Under the pieces are notes generated by a model. That model made no database searches, was not told the DNA's origin, and was given only the letters and a program-made list of their open reading frames with translations. Positions 11,530-23,000 of a DNA stretch of 64,000 nucleotides are shown in pieces. The stretch covers positions 7,361,501-7,425,500 of the forward strand of contig CM076959.1 of NCBI GenBank assembly GCA_039566865.1, in the 5' to 3' direction. A program made the position numbers and the translations under genes. This DNA comes from Aurelia coerulea. Its lineage: Eukaryota > Cnidaria > Scyphozoa > Semaeostomeae > Ulmaridae. Positions within the stretch are counted from its first letter, which is position 1, and each line of letters opens with the position of its first letter.

Positions 11530-12330
11530 TCCTCGTCAGTTGATCACCGAAAAGTAATTTGTCACAATATCATGCGCATCGTTGCTATTGTTTCTTCTAT
11601 CATTTTCAATGTTCAAGCTAATTTGCATATTACATCACTGAAGTAAATCGTTACTGCACAAGCGACCTGGAGCCATTTCTGGGGGAATCCTTGAGGCTTG
11701 GCTTGGCTTGGCTAAACAAGTTTGAACGCATGCCTAGTCTGTTCACTCACTAAGGGTCGTCAAGATGTCGGTGAGTAGGTTTAATTCTTTCATTCTCATT
11801 CGATTCATTGGATAAATTATACTTCTTTGGTACCCTTTCGATTTTTACTAGGGCCTAAAAATCGGCAGTATGGGGGGGGGGGGCTGAAGACAAACTCACT
11901 TTCCCTTTTGCAAGATTGTAATCAAAATGCACGAAACATCTTTATTTTTAAAGCACCTTAGAATGAAAACTTTATCACTTCTACTAAATACCAATATGCT
12001 TATTTCAGCATTATGACATACTTGAAATCTGAAGCAGCACGTCTACAACATTGATCAGTGATGCTGAAAGTAATGAATCAAGCCAGTTGAGCCATTTTCC
12101 TGACAGGTAAATAAGAACTTTTAAACTCATAAGTCCTCAACAAACTTGATGAGTAGTTTATCTCCAGAGAAGCTACACTGTCAAAAGTGCCTAGATACAA
12201 CTGTAGAAACCAATCAATTTGTTGCAACAATTGTAATTCTTGGTTCCATGTAAACTGTTCACGTCTAAACAATTAGATTCTGTTTTTCACAGCAAACCCC
12301 AATGGTATTGTTATATTTGCCCAACTGCCT
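11530..12330. other. Non-coding stretch, nothing recognised
   Basis: Contains a G run near 11872-11883. No gene or repeat ends could be supported. Confidence 0.4.
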
Positions 12331-12337
12331 AAAAGGT

Positions 12338-12610
12338 ACTTAACCCTTCAATTTAAGAAACTGTTTACTTAGAAAGGAAATGCTTGAAATATTTTTATTT
12401 CATTTTCACTTCTTTCCTGTATCATATTACTCGCAAGGTACTTGAGTAATGTCTAAACATTGGACAGATTTACAAAACCTTGTTTAGAAATGTTCACCAG
12501 GGCACAAGCAATTATCATGAAGATTGTTCTGGAATCTCTAAGGAACTCTGAGTACTCAAAATCTGATAATTTTAAGAAACTTTCAGCACTGGCCCAAATT
12601 CTTAGTTTCT
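12338..12610 (+). repeat. Dispersed repeat R1, copy 1 (uninterrupted)
   Basis: Runs from about TTAAGAAACTGTTTACTTAG to GCACTGGCCCAAATTCTTA and is collinear with 15665-15756 plus 16768-16965. At the corresponding point (ATCATATTACTC, about 12422-12433) this copy lacks the mariner-type element present in copy 2. It is therefore an empty-site control for that insertion. It contains the motif AAGAAACT several times. No coding. Confidence 0.75.
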
Positions 12611-12838
12611 TGTACGTGTACTCCATAGATTGGTCGATCAGGGGCACTTCACTACTTTCAAGTGTATCAAGGTTAAACAATTTCATAACCAGTCTTATAA
12701 GCGAATGGATGAACAAGAAAAATATCCATCAACTTACCATGTCTCAGGAAGGCTACCGTCGTCTTCAAGTTGTGCAACTTCTCGCACAAGACCAGAAACA
12801 GCTCCATCACCATATCGCTCTTCCATCTCCCCTCTAAA

Positions 12839-13645
12839 ATATTTTTTTTTCTTTTTTTTTTATATTCAATATAACAATTTACAACAAAATTACCTAAACA
12901 CTACCTACAATCTACTATACCACACTACAAGAACGGGGACCAGGAGGAGCAAAATATCATGTCTACCCCCTGGAATTAATATAAACTAAAATACAACTAA
13001 TACAAAACTACTACACATACGCTACAACTAATACAGATAGAAATTCTAATTATAAAAACATTTTACAAATAAATATTTGAGCCGGTTTCACATTAGATGT
13101 CAGGCCAAAATATAATAGTGAACAATCGGTACGCCGGCCGAGGAAACAACAACGACAACAACTGTCCCCGTCACTGCTCCCCACCCAAGGTCCCCATCGC
13201 TCGAGACACCGCTATCGTGTCTGGATTTCTAATATAAGCCTAACATCCAATGTGAAACAGGCTTGCAAAGGAATATATGGACAGGACTCTACGACAAGAA
13301 ACTTTACGAAAATGGACTTAGTGGTTTGGTGACATTTAACTAGATTTACGGTGATCTCAACTGAAGCGACCAGTTGCGTGGATGAAATGTAGAGTCAACT
13401 CGAGTATATTTCTGTTGAGGTCCTTTGGAAGGTCTTTATCGCCATATAGTAAAAGTTGCGTCAAAACCTCATTTGAAAGATCGATATGTCCAAATGGTCG
13501 CAGCAAATCAAACACTCTAGCGAGAAGATTTCAACGTTCAACCTCAAAGGAGGGGCAGAGCAACAAAAAGTGTTCCGTAGTCTCGATACCATCGTTTGTG
13601 CCTCTAAAATATTGTACCTGGAAGAAGTTACAGTTCATTTAAAGT
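12839..13645 (-). mobile_element. LINE 3' end, copy B (5'-truncated)
   Basis: Minus-strand frame from about 13642 to the stop at 13357 reads GTNDGIETTEHFLLLCPSF..LLYGDKDLPKDLN..FIHATGRFS, the same polyprotein tail as copies A and C. The 3' UTR carries the inverted pair TTTCACATTAGATGTCAGG / CCTAACATCCAATGTGAAA (about 13086 and 13238). It ends in an A-rich tail seen as T runs at 12841-12861 on the plus strand. Five-prime truncated. Confidence 0.85.
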
Positions 13646-13946
13646 GCATGTGAACCCAAATTTTCAGAAAACATTTTTTGCCTTGGCTGTAAGGTATTGC
13701 CTTTACTTGACCATTTTATATTGTTTTCAACTCAATTATCTTGCTTGGGGCTATATAAATTCACTATAAAAAACACTAACGTAGTGCGAATAGCGCAAAT
13801 CACCATTTTGTTTTCTGTGACGTCATACTCATGACTGCAGCAGAGAGCGCTCGGCGTGTACAGTAAGCAGTAAGCCACGAGGAGGCAAAACAACGTGAAC
13901 AGCTACGTACTTTCCCAGACTTAATTGAAAATTAAACGGAATCATA

Positions 13947-15523
13947 ATGTCGGAGAGTGAGGAATCCTTGTCCAACAACTCGAGCGGAACAGATGTGGAA
14001 AGTGAAGATGAATTCGCTATTCACCAAGTGATGGCATACGTGGACGAGCCCCTTGCCCTTCCCGGAGATAATGATGGGCCTAACGAAGCTGATGACGACG
14101 AGGAGGATCCAGACGGTCTCCTGCCAGCCACACTAGGAGGGAGATACGAAAATACGGTTCCTGTTACAGAGTGGTAAGTTTTCAGACCTGTTTTATCTGG
14201 TTTTTCATAGATTACCTTTACAATAGTACACATTTCATATTGTTGGCGACTCGAGATTTTGCGTCGCATGTAGTCTATGTGTGTTGTGTGAAAGGTTCTG
14301 CCATTCCCACCAAAATTGATTTAATTTCTTGTAAGGTGTGCCTTTACATAGTCAACAGTGAAAGAAAAATAAAAGAGAATGCAAAAGATCAAATTGAACC
14401 TGTTTGCTTTGACATTACTTTTAATTAGGCCCATCATATAATATATGCTTGTATACTATATGTTTTACACATATTTTTATTTGTTGATGTTATACGTACC
14501 TGTAAAAGCCCTGTGGGCTTATTGAATTTTGGACACTTTTTCGTCCTTTTTGCGCCACATTTGACAGTTTAAACATAAACATCTTTTGCATCCTCTGGAA
14601 TTTGATACAAGTGGGGAGGGGGCTTAATGGAGAGGGGGGGGGCATAATAGAGCTTTTACGGTATTTACATTTTCCTGTATTTCTCAATTGTAGGTGTGGT
14701 TGTGAAAGTTGCGACAGAGCATTTTTAGTTGGTGCCTTAGAATATAGATGCTGCCAAGAGGTACACGAGGCCTACGGAAAATTGGTTTTTGAAGGTGTTG
14801 CCGAGGAAGTGAAGTGTATAACAAACTTTGGAGACTACAAGGCCATCGCCAATAAAGCAGTTTTAGAGTTGGTAGGGCCAATGCTCAAAGACAAAAAAGG
14901 AAAGCCATACAAACGAAGAGCTCAACTAAAGCTAAAATTTAGCTGTGCGATTGCATGGGTCATACAGTATGTTGCAAGTAGTCAAAACATACTACATTAC
15001 AGGCAGTTGAATTTTTATTGAAGTTTCTTCAAATGAATTATCATGTTTGGGTCACCCAAGTGTGAAATTTTTCCTTACCAAGCTTATGCATTCATACAAC
15101 TAAAATCATGCATACTGCTATCACAAGATTTTACTTATGCCTGCTTTTGAACTTTTCAAGTGTTAAAATATCGAAATACATAACATTTAGCTTTACTGAC
15201 AACTAACGCCAAACCATTTTGATATTACTGCAACCACATGACAAGTAAAACATTTATCTTTTTTGGATAATACAATTGTTTTGGACATAAATGCCAAAAT
15301 TTGTTTGCATATTTAATTTTTGGAAGTCATTTTACTAATGCAAAGTCCATTCTTTTTCAGGTATTTGAGAGCAGTAGCTTACAGATGGGTGACAAGATGG
15401 ATATTTGGCTTTCTGGGATGGGACAATAGCAGTCCGTTACCTGCTTGTATCTACCACAACATCCACACAACTTTCCCAGATGGCCAACTACGCGGATATG
15501 CCACAGCACACCAGAGGGAATGA
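13947..15523 (+). CDS. Stand-alone P2X7-type cytosolic (ballast) domain protein, three exons
   Basis: Three exons join in frame with consensus borders: 13947-14173 (donor GTAAGT), 14694-14966 (acceptor CAATTGTAG, donor GTATGT) and 15361-15523 (acceptor TTTTTCAG), giving 220 residues. Residues 1-76 are acidic and serine-rich (MSESEESLSNNSSGT..). The rest carries WCGCESC..RCCQEV..Y, then YLRAVAYRWVTRWIFGFLG and LPACIYHNIHTTFPDGQLRGY. This is the pattern of the intracellular C-terminal domain of the P2X7 receptor, with its Cys-rich metal site. The channel part is absent: no transmembrane segments are visible. Free copies of this domain are known as multi-copy genes in invertebrates and fish; their function is unclear. 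The start ATG lies in AATCATAATG at the head of the acidic exon. The coding parts look undamaged, so I treat it as a live gene. Confidence 0.85.
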
Positions 15524-15756
15524 AAGAACAGTTAACTTTAAACTCGGGGTTTTTCAAAGTAGATGCTTGCTTCATATTAAACTTATAATGTACCCATTTT
15601 TTTTATAAGGAACTGCCCATAAGAAACTCAACTCTCAGGTCAGCAATAAGAAACTTCAGTACTGGGAAAATATGAATAATTAAGAAACTATTTATTTTGA
15701 CAAAGGAAATCCTTAACATATTTTTAATTTATTTTCAATCGTTTCCTGTAATCATA

Positions 15757-16767
15757 CCGGGTGTCCCAAAAAAACGCAACAGATTAAAAAAACCCTGAAG
15801 GAAGCAGTTTCAAATTAATAATCAAATGATTATTTTTATCTAAATCTGCAATGATTAGATTAAATTTTGATATATTTTTCAGAATTTTTGGTGACTTGAT
15901 TGAAGAGTTAAAAATCAACAAACTTCAAATTTGCTGTCAGGGCAAAACCAGAGCTACCAGCATTAGTGCAAAGTATCCTGTAAAGTTAAAAGAATGGCAA
16001 TATCTGAAATTTTACATGAATACATTAACAAGCACACAGATTCATTAAGAAACTGTTATAAAGGGTTTTCGTATGGATTCATGAGTTATCCATTCTTGAG
16101 AGAGCTTTCAGAGTTCATTTATAATTGAAAGTATAAATCTAATCATGACCTACAATCTCTTGCAAAAGTGTTGGACCCCTACGCAAAATCTACGTTTTTC
16201 GGAAATATTGTCCCCCCTCCCCCCATTGCAATGTTGCTTGCATTGGTGAATCATTCTTTTGGTGGATCTGCATGAAAAACACCTCTTTGCCAGGCAATCA
16301 ACATTGAAACGGGGGGAGGGGGGACAAAAATTCGAATTTTTCAATAGGGGTCCAACACTTTTGCAAGAGATTGTAGTCATTTAGAAAAAGCAAGCAACCA
16401 TCATGGACACTTAAGAAGCATGGTAGTTTGTTCAGAGAAATCTTTATGAAAATGTCTGTTAAATGTTTAATTAAATTGTGTGATGCGTGTTTTTCAGCAA
16501 TTCGTTGCAATTGCAGGGATTGTCATGTTTTACAATTTGACATTATGATTCATCATTGTTAATGCAGCAGCTCTGGTTTTGACATGGGGGCAATTTTGAA
16601 GTTTGCTGATTTTTGACTCTACAACCAAGTCACGCAAAATATTCAAAAATATATCAAAATTAAATCTAATTACTGCAGATTTGAAGAAAAATAATTGTTG
16701 GATAATGAGTGTGAAAAAATTTGCAGTAGAATTTTTCAAATCTGTTGCGTTTTTTTGGGACACCCGG
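15757..16767. mobile_element. Tc1/mariner-type foldback MITE with TA duplication
   Basis: Terminal repeats CCGGGTGTCCCAAAAAAACG.. / ..CGTTTTTTTGGGACACCCGG are bounded by TA at 15755-15756 and 16768-16769. Copy 1 of the surrounding repeat has a single TA at this site. The arms extend inward for some 200 bp (ATATATTTT.. and TCAAAATTTAATCTAAT segments recur inverted), so it is a foldback. It encodes nothing. CCGGGTGTCCC ends are typical of IS630-Tc1-mariner elements. It carries a nested second MITE at 16153-16373. Confidence 0.85.
16153..16373. mobile_element. Nested 221-bp mariner-type MITE
   Basis: Terminal repeats CAATCTCTTGCAAAAGTGTT..GGACCCCT / AGGGGTCC..AACACTTTTGCAAGAGATTG, with TA at both borders (16151-16152, 16374-16375). 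The interior contains opposing runs CCCCCCTCCCCCC and GGGGGGAGGGGGG that can also pair. It sits inside the larger CCGGGTGTCCC element, so it is the younger insertion. Confidence 0.85.
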
Positions 16768-17303
16768 TATATTACTCAGAAGGCACTTGAGTAATGTTTA
16801 AACATTGGAAAAGCTTAAAACCCTTTTTTGAAATGTTCACAAGGGCACAAGTAGTGAACATGAAGATTGTTATGGACTCTCTAAGAAACTCTTATGAAAC
16901 TCTGAGTACTCAAAATTTGATAATTCTAAGGAACTTTCAGCACTGGCCCAAATTCTTACAGTCGAAAACTATTTGTATGTATCGTATATTTTAAGTGCCC
17001 ATGGGGCAGCGACCACATGGGTGACCTTTGCAAGGCAAGTTACACTTTTTGCAACTTCTCACTTTTATAGCTTGTTGCTGATCACCCACGTCTGCTACTC
17101 TGGCATCACATTCTGCTTGTTGCTCTACTTGAATGGGTCCTGATGAGATAAGAGAAAACTTTAATCAACTCCAGCCTCTTAGGCATTCAGTTTCCGGAAC
17201 TTAGATTCTCAAACTGCCATCAACTCACTTACTGTAAAAAAAATTTGCCTTGCCCCATCATGCCTTTAAATATAGATTCAGCTCAACCTTATGTACTATT
17301 GTA

Positions 17304-17719
17304 CCGGGTGACCCAGAAAAAAGTGACCCAACGCAATCTGTGATAGAAAAAAAAAGTAAGTGGCAGATTGAAATATTTCAAACGTTATTCTGTCCCTAAA
17401 AGACCAGACTACATTGTGAATATTTGTCGCAATTTTTTTGGGCCCAGGAAAGTTCCCGAGTTAAGGATTTTGAGGAAAAGGGCAGGCTTGAAATTCTCAA
17501 GAAGTCATCAAAAACAGGCGATCGATTTTAAGTCATTTCAGTTCTTCAAAACAACGAGGAGCGTGTTTCATTCTGCCTGAGAATATTTTCAAGTACCTAG
17601 GGACTATAAACTTGCTCTGAAGACTTCCGACTGGGTTACCTTTTCCCAGTTTGAAATGAAAACGCTCCTCGTTGTTTTCAAGATTTGAAATGGCTGTACT
17701 TTTGTGGGTTATCACCCGG
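17304..17719. mobile_element. 416-bp mariner-type MITE
   Basis: Left end CCGGGTGACCCAGAAAAAAG and right end GGGTTATCACCCGG are flanked by TA (17302-17303, 17720-17721). An internal inverted repeat (CTTCAAAACAACGAGGAGCG near 17536; CGCTCCTCGTTGTTTTCAAG near 17671) makes a hairpin. Related in end sequence, but not in body, to the element at 15757. Confidence 0.75.
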
Positions 17720-17931
17720 TACAGTACCTTGTGATCAGTTGCAGAGCCTCCGCAATCCACAACAGATACTAAAATCAAAAATGTCTAATAAATGTATATG
17801 TTATACTGTAGATACTATAGATATGTCTGCATGTGTTTACCTAAAGGGAACAGCAGAATGTTGGATCGTTTCTCCCTTTGGTGGGTTATTGCTTCTGCCC
17901 TTGATTTCCTTTCATGGAACTGTCTGCTAAG

Positions 17932-18129
17932 TAGCCTACGCGTAGACCCACCCCTTTTCAAATGATTTGTGAAACACGTTGAAACCATAGAAATAGAGAT
18001 ATTTCTATGGTTGAAACAAAGGCAGCATAAATTAAGTTTCTAGAAATCTGGAAACCTCAGTAGCAAGCCTTTGCTCTTTGTTTCGTAGACCCTTTCCTCC
18101 TTTGGGATAATGGGTCTACGCGTAGGCTA
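17932..18129. mobile_element. 198-bp MULE-type MITE with perfect 9-bp TSD
   Basis: Ends TAGCCTACGCGTAGACCCA / TGGGTCTACGCGTAGGCTA are perfect inverted repeats. The flanking 9-mer TCTGCTAAG is repeated exactly at 17923-17931 and 18130-18138. Nine-base duplications are the hallmark of Mutator-like elements. A longer relative lies inverted at 41642-41914. The interior has an ATTTCTATGGTT hairpin and no coding. Confidence 0.9.
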
Positions 18130-18139
18130 TCTGCTAAGG

Positions 18140-19255
18140 GACTCAGGTTCATTTTCTTTATATTGTTGTAATGTACTCTGCAAATCATCTGCACTTGTCG
18201 ACAGTATGACTTTTAAGTTACAAATTAAGTTACTCATTATGATATCTTACTGTAATAAGTGATCAGTTTCTTATAAAACACGAGTGTAGGGGTGTGTAGC
18301 CTAGCGCCTTGTCTTGATACAGTATGCTATTTTGTTAATCCCTTAGCCTGCTTGTAACTTTTGATAATTTTGTTCCAAATAAGTATTGTTCGTATGATTC
18401 AAATAACTTTCCGAACGTAAAACAGCGACAGGATATTAGGTTTCGCAGTAGTCGAAACTGCGAAATTTGTTGATGTCGAACTTGGTCTAATCAAACAGAA
18501 TTCTCCTTACCATTCGTACTTTTCGATTGGAATTGATTTTGTGTCGTTGCGGTCTGCCGTTGCTGGAACATTTATTGTAGGAGTTGCATCTGGCTGCAGA
18601 TTTCTTCACACGTTTAACAGCTGTGCAATCGCTTTATTATTTGTAAAGCATGACTCCTCAAAGTGAAACGAACATAGAACAGACGACGATGTTGCTTGCC
18701 AGTTACGCCTATATCTCTGTATAAATCGTACCCAAAGCCTACTTCTTTTACCATCCTTGGCTTTATTCAGAAACTGGTGGACCGAAATTCCCTCCGTAAA
18801 TTGTCCATTTTTGCAACCATTTTGATTTGGGCCACCAGCTACACATTATTGGCCGCCACGTTGCTTTTTTGTCACACTGTTTACAACATTAACTGTGGAT
18901 GAGATCTCCATCTTTCAAGACTAACTGGACTAACCAGCGAGAATCGCATGATGATCATGAGTATAACGTCACAAACTTGAAAAAGCGCTCCGAAGGAATT
19001 CGCAGTGGGTTTCTAAAATACCCACGATTACAAACCGTTGTAACTCAAGTTAGGGGTGTTATTTTTAGTAGTTATTTATTGTTATTAGGTCAAAAATTTG
19101 AGTTCACATGCACTTTAAAAGATCAAGATGAAGATATTCTATCAGGTGGTGAGTAAGAAAAAAGTACCCGGTGTTTGGAAAAATACTGCTCCCTGAATAT
19201 CAAATTAATAACAATAAAAACTTACATGGTTCATCGGCAAAAACTTTCAATTAGA
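18140..19255. other. Non-coding stretch, nothing recognised
   Basis: Short open frames only. No repeat ends, domain motifs or splice-bounded coding islands could be supported. Confidence 0.4.
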
Positions 19256-19264
19256 TTCAGTGAG

Positions 19265-21483
19265 CAGGGGGCCCAATTGATAATTTGCGAAGTTTTCTAA
19301 AATGCCATTAAATGTGTCCGATACTTGATATTGTTGTATCTTAAGAGGAAGAAAGTACCAAGGCAAGCTGGTTTAGTGGCAAATAATGTAACTCGCCTGC
19401 TTCGACGGGTGTAATTTACGGAATCCGGAACTACGGAATCCGGAACTACGGAATTTGGAAATCCGGTATCACGGAACTATGGAATTACGGAATTCGGAAC
19501 TGCGGAATTACGGAACTGGGTCACAGGTATAAATTGCGGAACACAAATGCTCTATATAGTTTATTGGCCAATGCTGAATATTTCTCAAGATATGATCAGT
19601 TAGGGGAACATTAATTTTTTGTCGATTTCAATTTTTAGAGGTATAATTAGGTTAATTGAAATTTTCATAAACACTGAAGTGATAAAAAACATCAATCAAA
19701 TTTCTATTAAATGTTTCTTGGTCATTGAGGATTCAGAAATCGATTAATTGTACATCAATTGCATTGTAACTGCAGGAGCACTGGTTCTGTCATCCCTAAT
19801 GCCACCACCAATGTTTCTAACATTCATGAAACTATCTACGAGCCCGGCATCTTGGTTTATTATTAAAGATTAGTGTACTGTAGCACCATTTCTTCTTTCT
19901 GGACTTTCGAAAATTGAGCATACTGTTCTAAGCTGTTTCTTATGTACGAAAATGTGTGCTGAAGTTTCTTTCGAATCTAGAAATCTCAAGTTTGAGTGTT
20001 TTATATTTTGATAAATGTGTTTTGCTTTATTGTAAGCAATCAAGTTCAATTGCTGTGACCAATTAACATTCCTGTGGCACACACAGCGATCTAGAATGGG
20101 TAAAGGTCACATTGCTGAATAGGATAAACTTGAAACTTTGTCCAAAATGCACTTTCTAGACCACCCAATCATCAAGAATGTTGTAATCATGATCCAGAGC
20201 TTGCTAGAAGTATTTAGAATACTGTTTTCACAAATGCACTAAGACTTTTTAAACGTTTCAATTTTCATCTTCTTCAGTAACTGTTCGTACAATGATTTGG
20301 GGACCTACCTATAAACATAGATTACAACAGGGTAACAAAAGAAACAACTTAACGAGGGCTAGCTAATACATATTTTCCCAACTGAACTGGCTCCTGTATT
20401 AAGTCCATCTTTATCTCACCTTTGCTTCTCTTTGCATTTCCGGCCCACCCGCTTTTTATAGTTCAGTTGGGAACATATGTATTAGCTAGCCCTCGTTAAG
20501 TTGTTTCTTTTGTTACCCTATTGTAATCTACGTTTATAGGTAGGTCCCCAAATCATTGTACGAACAGTTACTGAAGAAGACGAAAATCGAAACGTTTAAA
20601 ATGTCTTAGTGTATTTCTGAATTATCTTTAAAATATTTTATATGCTTAGGTGAATTGGCTATTGAATTATCGTTTTCGCAAATGCTTTATTGATCTCTGT
20701 CCTGAGACCAATGGAAACCTGACCGCAATGGATGGACCAGGATGGACATTGAATATTAAATAAATAATGAGAAACCAAACCATTTAACAATTCCAGATTT
20801 TATTTGATAAGGTATTCTGCCTTTGTCAAGTCTTGAAGCTTCTTTCAAAAATAAGGAGAGAGCAGATTTCTGAGAAACACCGGATTTGGAAGACCTCCAT
20901 TTTGGGGGCAGGCAAATTGTATGGTGAGAATCGTTCAAAGATATGGTAAAAATGCATTTCCCAAATATTTTCCCCAGGGGACATTCAGCACATACACATA
21001 CCTTCATTTTGTAAAGTTAAGATTTTAAGGAACTTGATTATACCTCTAAAAATTGAAAGCAACAAAAATTGAATGTTCCCCTAACTGATCATATCTCGAG
21101 AAATATTCATCATTGGCCCATAAACTATATAGAACATTTGTGTTCCGCAATTTATACATGTGACCCAGTTCCGTAATTCCGCAGTTCCGAATTCCGTAAT
21201 TCCATAGTTCCGTGATTCCGAATTCCCAAATTCCGTAGTTCCGGATTCCGTAAATTACACCCGTCGCGCCTGCTTTTGCCTGGTTGTTTTTGAACAATTC
21301 TACATTTGGGCCTAAGCATATGGAGATTGCAAGTCTCGTCATAAAAACCAACTAAAATAGTTTGAAAGCGTAGGTTCTGTGATGATTTGACGTGTTTTAC
21401 AATGTTCTACAGAAGCACGAGGCTCTTCACAGGTTACTGGCAATTTCTGGGCCGTTTTTAAAAAAACTTCGCAAATTATCAAT
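19265..21483. repeat. Composite foldback repeat with inner arms and minisatellite
   Basis: The outer tips share AATTGATAATTTGCGAAGTTTT (19274; inverted ending at 21482). The inner arms, about 19398-19670 and 21022-21265, match strongly in inverted orientation. They include the CGGAATCCGGAACTACGGAA tandem array and the GATATGATCAGTTAGGGGAAC block. Between the tips and the inner arms the two sides do not match, so the structure is composite. The loop holds the hairpin at 20237-20611. No coding was seen and the target duplication is unclear. Confidence 0.65.
20237..20611. repeat. Inner palindrome with CTGAAGA..CGAAAC ends (possible inverted Penelope-type terminal repeats)
   Basis: Arms 20237-20386 and 20460-20611 are near-perfect inverted copies (CACTAAGACTTTTTAAACG.. 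/ ..ATGTCTTAGTG) around a 73-bp loop. Each arm contains TTACTGAAGAAGACGAAAAT..CGAAACGTTTA, which parallels TTACTGATGAAGGC..GCCGAAACGTTTA at 333-363. Penelope-like elements may carry inverted terminal repeats with hammerhead-like motifs, so this could be a paired terminal remnant (inference). Confidence 0.5.
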
Positions 21484-21677
21484 CAGGGGGCCCAATTGAT
21501 AATTTGCGAAGTTTTTCTAAAAGTATCCTATTTGTCTCAATTTGCTTAAATTAGTTGTTTACAATGCATTTGACATTCTCTATGTGTGTATCGAATACAT
21601 CGAAAAAAACTCTGCAAAAACTTTGCAAAGTCTTTGCAAAGTTTTTGCAAAGTTTTTAAAAACTTCGCAAATTATCA
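21484..21677. mobile_element. Small MITE sharing ends with the 19.2-kb composite
   Basis: Begins CAGGGGGCCCAATTGATAA.. exactly like 19265 and ends ..AAAAACTTCGCAAATTATC, the inverse of its start. The interior contains a CTTTGCAAAGTTTTTGCAAAG tandem. It lies directly next to the end of the larger composite, as if one end sequence were reused. Confidence 0.6.
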
Positions 21678-21689
21678 TAAGCCTTCTGG

Positions 21690-22670
21690 TGGCTTCTCCG
21701 AAGCCTTAGCATGCCATCATCCTAAGTGACACCTAACAAAATTTGGGCAACAAGAGCTTTCACAAGCCTCTTGCGCCCAGAACTAATTCGTCCGACAGTA
21801 GCCTTTCTAATCCATTGGTGTTCCTCGAATCTAACGATACGGGCACTATTTATACAGAAAAGTATCTCATTACTAAAACAAAGGAACACTCTAGAATTCT
21901 CTAAATGTTGCACCACAGACTATAATATTACGCGAGAAGTTGCAATACTTCCAAATAGGGTAACTAATAATTATGACCTTACCATAAAATAGGGTAGGTA
22001 AGGCAAATCACTAATCCTTCTAAACAAAAGAAACAGAGGCGGGGGATTCCACGCATTGCATCTAATGCCTTTCTGACGCAAGTGGGGATGTGTACTTCAA
22101 TGCAGATAGTGACACGTAATGGACGACACCCAAGGATTTCGCGAAATGACGCAACAGGGCCTAAGTGAATTCTTCCAAAAAGGGCCAAAATCTAAAGCTA
22201 GAGAATCTTACGAGGGAAAATCCTTACGCCAAAATTAGCCGTATTATATACCTCCCCATCAAAGAAAAGTGTTTTCCTCGTTAAAAATTCACGCTTGATG
22301 ACAGGTTCTACCGCTCAGTTTAGACATTGAGTTTGTGTCGCGTTAAATCCAATTACCAAGAATTCGACACAAAGTCAACTAAAATGCATCCCCGATTTAT
22401 ACCTCGGATTTGGGTTGTATGTCTGTGAGATGCAATTTACGGAACAATACAGTGCGGCATACATGAGCGACTGCACCCCATTCAGTTAAACAAAATGGCG
22501 CCCATGGACAGAAAACAGAAGATTTTGCTTTGCAATAAAATCATTCAGAATAGACACAGGCAGCATATGATGCAGTTAGCTATGCTGACTAATTTTATTC
22601 AAAGGCGTACATACCTGATCTAGCTGTACAATGTTCTGCTTGCTGTACTGCATTTATTTGAATCAAATAG
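21690..22670. other. Non-coding stretch, nothing recognised
   Basis: Scattered short frames without recognisable motifs or splice support. Confidence 0.4.
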
Positions 22671-22683
22671 AGAAATTGAGAAC

Positions 22684-23000
22684 ATGCCTCGACAAAGGTC
22701 CGCTTGAGGCCTCCAAAGAAACAATGGATGGTGGAAACTTGTACGGGAAACCTACTCTGAAGAATGGTTTAAAAAGACTTTCCGCCTGACAAAAACCTTT
22801 CAATTCATTCTGGACAGAATTTATCACCTCGTGAAGAAGTAGTCCATCATCCTCATTACTCGTATCAAGCGATTTCTCTCTTACCGCCTCCTTGACAGCA
22901 TTATTCCTTATACACTGTTGAATCAAGAGAAAATATTGGATCAGATAAATTCTATCATCAGTTGTTGTTGTGAATTATTCATAATCTTCTGGTTAAAAAA
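22684..23000 (+). pseudogene. Possible PIF/Harbinger-type transposase N-terminal scrap
   Basis: In shifted plus-strand frames the sequence reads RSA.GLQRNNGWWKL..SEEWFKKTFRLTKTFQF..DRIYHLV. This resembles the EEW..NFR.S..TF..L N-terminal signature of Harbinger (DDE_4) transposases. Several frameshifts are needed, there is no catalytic region, and the remainder could be chance. I offer this only as a weak call. Confidence 0.25.

Larger units (their letters stand above)
15665..16965 (+). repeat. Dispersed repeat R1, copy 2 (interrupted)
   Basis: Matches copy 1 (12338-12610) on both sides of the mariner-type insertion. The left part (AAGAAACTATTTATTTTGAC.. to CCTGTAATCATA) precedes 15757. The right part (TATTACTCAGAAGGCACTTG.. 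to GCCCAAATTCTTA) follows 16767. Motif AAGAAACT is repeated just upstream (15621, 15648) and inside. Non-coding. Confidence 0.75.
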
